From the NCBI GenBank assembly GCA_031280945.1, contig JAITGB010000271.1, positions 1 through 5,934 on the forward strand: DNA of 5,934 bases, given 5' to 3'. The notes under the pieces are model-generated. The model did no database searches. It was given only the letters and a program-made list of their open reading frames with translations, and was not told where the DNA came from. The stretch comes from Spirochaetales bacterium (GTDB lineage: Bacteria; Spirochaetota; Spirochaetia; DTKZ01). Below are positions 4,952-5,934 of the stretch, piece by piece; position 1 is the stretch's first letter, and every line of letters begins with the position of its first letter. Made by a program: the position numbers and the translations under genes.

Positions 4952-5678
4952 AAAAGCCTTCCGCAAACTGTAAGAGGTCTTTCTCCCCGATAACGGGAAT
5001 CTCCTTTTGTTCGAGCCAGGGCTTTTTCACGTAGCCCCATTTGGCGAGGGCGCATACAATGTTGGGATTTTTTGCCGCCGCGAGAAGGTGGTCAAGCTGG
5101 TCGTCCACAAAAATGGCCCTCTTTTCCGGCGGCAGTTCCGACTCAATGACTTCCTTTTTTGTCCTGTCTCCGGGAAAAAGCACCCTCCCCTCTTCCCATG
5201 TTACCGCGTTGTGGGAGAGTATTTCGAGAATAAAAGGCGGCTTTTTCGTGGAAAGAATATAGAAATTCGGATGAGATGCCACGGCGCGAAGGATTTCCGC
5301 CATTCCCGCGAAAAGGGGGTTGAGGTCCAGCCAGAATTCCCTCTCTGAGGCGAGGAGGGCTTCACGGGCCCTGTAAAACAGGCGTCCGTATTCCTTCATC
5401 GTGCCCGCTCCTGCCTTTTCTATTTCCCTGTCAAAAATCTCCTGACTTTCCACCTCAACGCCGCGCCGAATCATATCATGAATGAGAATATAGTCCTCTC
5501 CGCTGCGTATAAAGGGCCTGTAGGCGTAAAAGAGCTTTTTTTCCCTGAGGGAAACCTCCGTTACGGTTTCGCCCCTAAGGAGGGTTTTGTAGGCCGTATG
5601 CGAGGAGAGAAAACATTCGGGGATAGAATCACAGACAACGCCGTCAAAATCGAGAAAAAAGTATTCCGGCCCCCTCAT
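4926..5678 (-). CDS. HAD-superfamily hydrolase
   Basis: This 250-residue protein has the four HAD motifs. Motif I is FFLDFDGVVCDS (7-18), with nucleophile D10 and acid/base D12. Motif II is ILSTKK (S143, T144). Motif III is the lysine in GDRTKKEVIE (K174 or K175). Motif IV is IFVDDQLDH, with D192 and D193 holding magnesium. The large helical stretch between motifs I and II (about 20-130) is a C1 cap, as in phosphoglycolate phosphatase-like enzymes, so it is most likely a small-molecule phosphatase. The substrate cannot be told from sequence. The ATG at 5678 has AGGA (5690-5687) 8 nt upstream inside the preceding gene, whose TGA overlaps it as ATGA, indicating translational coupling. It is the last visible gene of a minus-strand operon with a TPR-like protein and a 44-aa membrane protein. 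Its 3' end overlaps the convergent gene by 26 bp. Confidence 0.9.
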   Translation of the reverse strand: MRGPEYFFLDFDGVVCDSIPECFLSSHTAYKTLLRGETVTEVSLREKKLFYAYRPFIRSGEDYILIHDMIRRGVEVESQEIFDREIEKAGAGTMKEYGRLFYRAREALLASEREFWLDLNPLFAGMAEILRAVASHPNFYILSTKKPPFILEILSHNAVTWEEGRVLFPGDRTKKEVIESELPPEKRAIFVDDQLDHLLAAAKNPNIVCALAKWGYVKKPWLEQKEIPVIGEKDLLQFAEGFFRETFPGG

Positions 5679-5809
5679 GCGCGCTGTCCTGCTATGGCAG
5701 CCGCGTCCCGAAAGGGATTGATATTAAAAGTAAGCAAAAATAAGGCTCCGTACAACGTTATGGATACCAGAAAAATAAACCCCAAACTCACACCCTGCCC
5801 CTTTCTCAT
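5675..5809 (-). CDS. 44-aa single-span membrane protein, translationally coupled
   Basis: On the minus strand an ATG at 5809 opens a 44-codon frame ending in TGA at 5677-5675. Its N-terminus MRKGQG is basic. Residues 7-28 (VSLGFIFLVSITLYGALFLL and on) form one clear transmembrane helix, and a short polar tail (NINPFRDAAAIAGQRA) follows. By the positive-inside rule the N-terminus is cytoplasmic. The start overlaps the stop of the TPR-like gene (TGATG) and its own stop overlaps the HAD start (ATGA), so all three are likely translated together. No separate Shine-Dalgarno precedes it, as expected for termination-reinitiation. The overlaps at both ends, and no other frame spanning this stretch, argue for a real gene rather than an intergenic accident. 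Function is unknown; a membrane anchor or partner for one of its operon neighbours is speculative. Confidence 0.72.
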   Translation of the reverse strand: MRKGQGVSLGFIFLVSITLYGALFLLTFNINPFRDAAAIAGQRA

Positions 5810-5934
5810 CAGGGCCCGAGGAGCTGCTCGCGGATAGTGTCCAGATTTTTTTTCGCATCGGCGGAATCGGGATTGATTCTCAAAACCTGCATATAGTCGG
5901 AAAGGGCCCCGCCGTACTCCCCCCTGTCCGCGTG
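5809..5934 (-). CDS. C-terminus of a tetratricopeptide-repeat-like protein (partial)
   Basis: The minus-strand frame entering at the right edge reads 41 residues to TGA at 5811-5809. The stretch from RGEYGGALSDYMQVLRINPDSADAKKNL fits a TPR unit: Y-x2-A-L in helix A, then Y-x2-V-L-x-I-N-P-x-S-A-x-A-x-x-N-L. A final capping helix (DTIREQLLGP) closes the chain. TPR proteins are protein-protein interaction scaffolds; what this one binds cannot be seen. The 5' part is outside the window. Its stop overlaps the start of the 44-aa membrane protein (TGATG), so it heads an operon that ends with the HAD hydrolase. Confidence 0.75.
   Translation of the reverse strand, partial: HADRGEYGGALSDYMQVLRINPDSADAKKNLDTIREQLLGP

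Noticed and set aside
4325..4966. 213-codon minus-strand frame opposite the 173-aa helical gene
   Set aside because: It spans the promoter region of dksA and the HAD 3' end and its translation lacks a coherent fold. The plus-strand frame has a more protein-like helical pattern and a proper start.

Overview
The window looks like a chromosomal segment from a Treponema-like spirochaete with a GC content of roughly 50-55%. This is inference from the mixture of a short DksA/TraR protein, a YcbL-type metallo-hydrolase, TTG and GTG start codons, and several proteins that look specific to a lineage; no single marker gene settles the taxonomy. No rRNA, tRNA, CRISPR array or transposase gene was seen.

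Layout, left to right. (1) Positions 1-132 are the glycine-rich C-terminal tail of a protein read on the + strand. (2) A near-consensus sigma-70 promoter at 159-187 drives a 395-aa protein (199-1386, +). It keeps the outline of a DEAD-box helicase N-terminal RecA domain and a DbpA-type RNA-binding domain, but has lost the ATPase motifs and almost all of RecA domain 2. (3) A four-segment membrane protein (1495-2448, -) is followed divergently by an MBL-fold hydrolase of the glyoxalase II/YcbL type (2508-3212, +). (4) A 130-aa protein of unknown function (3265-3657, -) lies downstream of a dksA/traR-family gene (3942-4298, -). The 284-bp gap between them holds a 166-bp unit bounded by perfect 17-bp inverted repeats with an internal 12-bp hairpin, resembling a miniature mobile element. 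(5) An unrecognised helical protein (4430-4951, +) is divergent from dksA and overlaps by 26 bp the 3' end of a HAD-family hydrolase (4926-5678, -). (6) That hydrolase is the last gene of a tightly packed minus-strand operon: the C-terminus of a TPR-like protein (5809-5934), then an unlisted 44-aa single-span membrane protein (5675-5809), then the HAD gene. Both junctions are stop/start overlaps (TGATG and ATGA).

The points most worth following are the ATPase-dead DEAD-box derivative with its apparently leaderless start, the inverted-repeat element beside dksA, and the translationally coupled 44-aa membrane protein. A common pathway for the window is not evident. dksA suggests ppGpp/RNA polymerase control and the DEAD-box derivative suggests RNA binding, but neither is linked by operon structure to the other genes.
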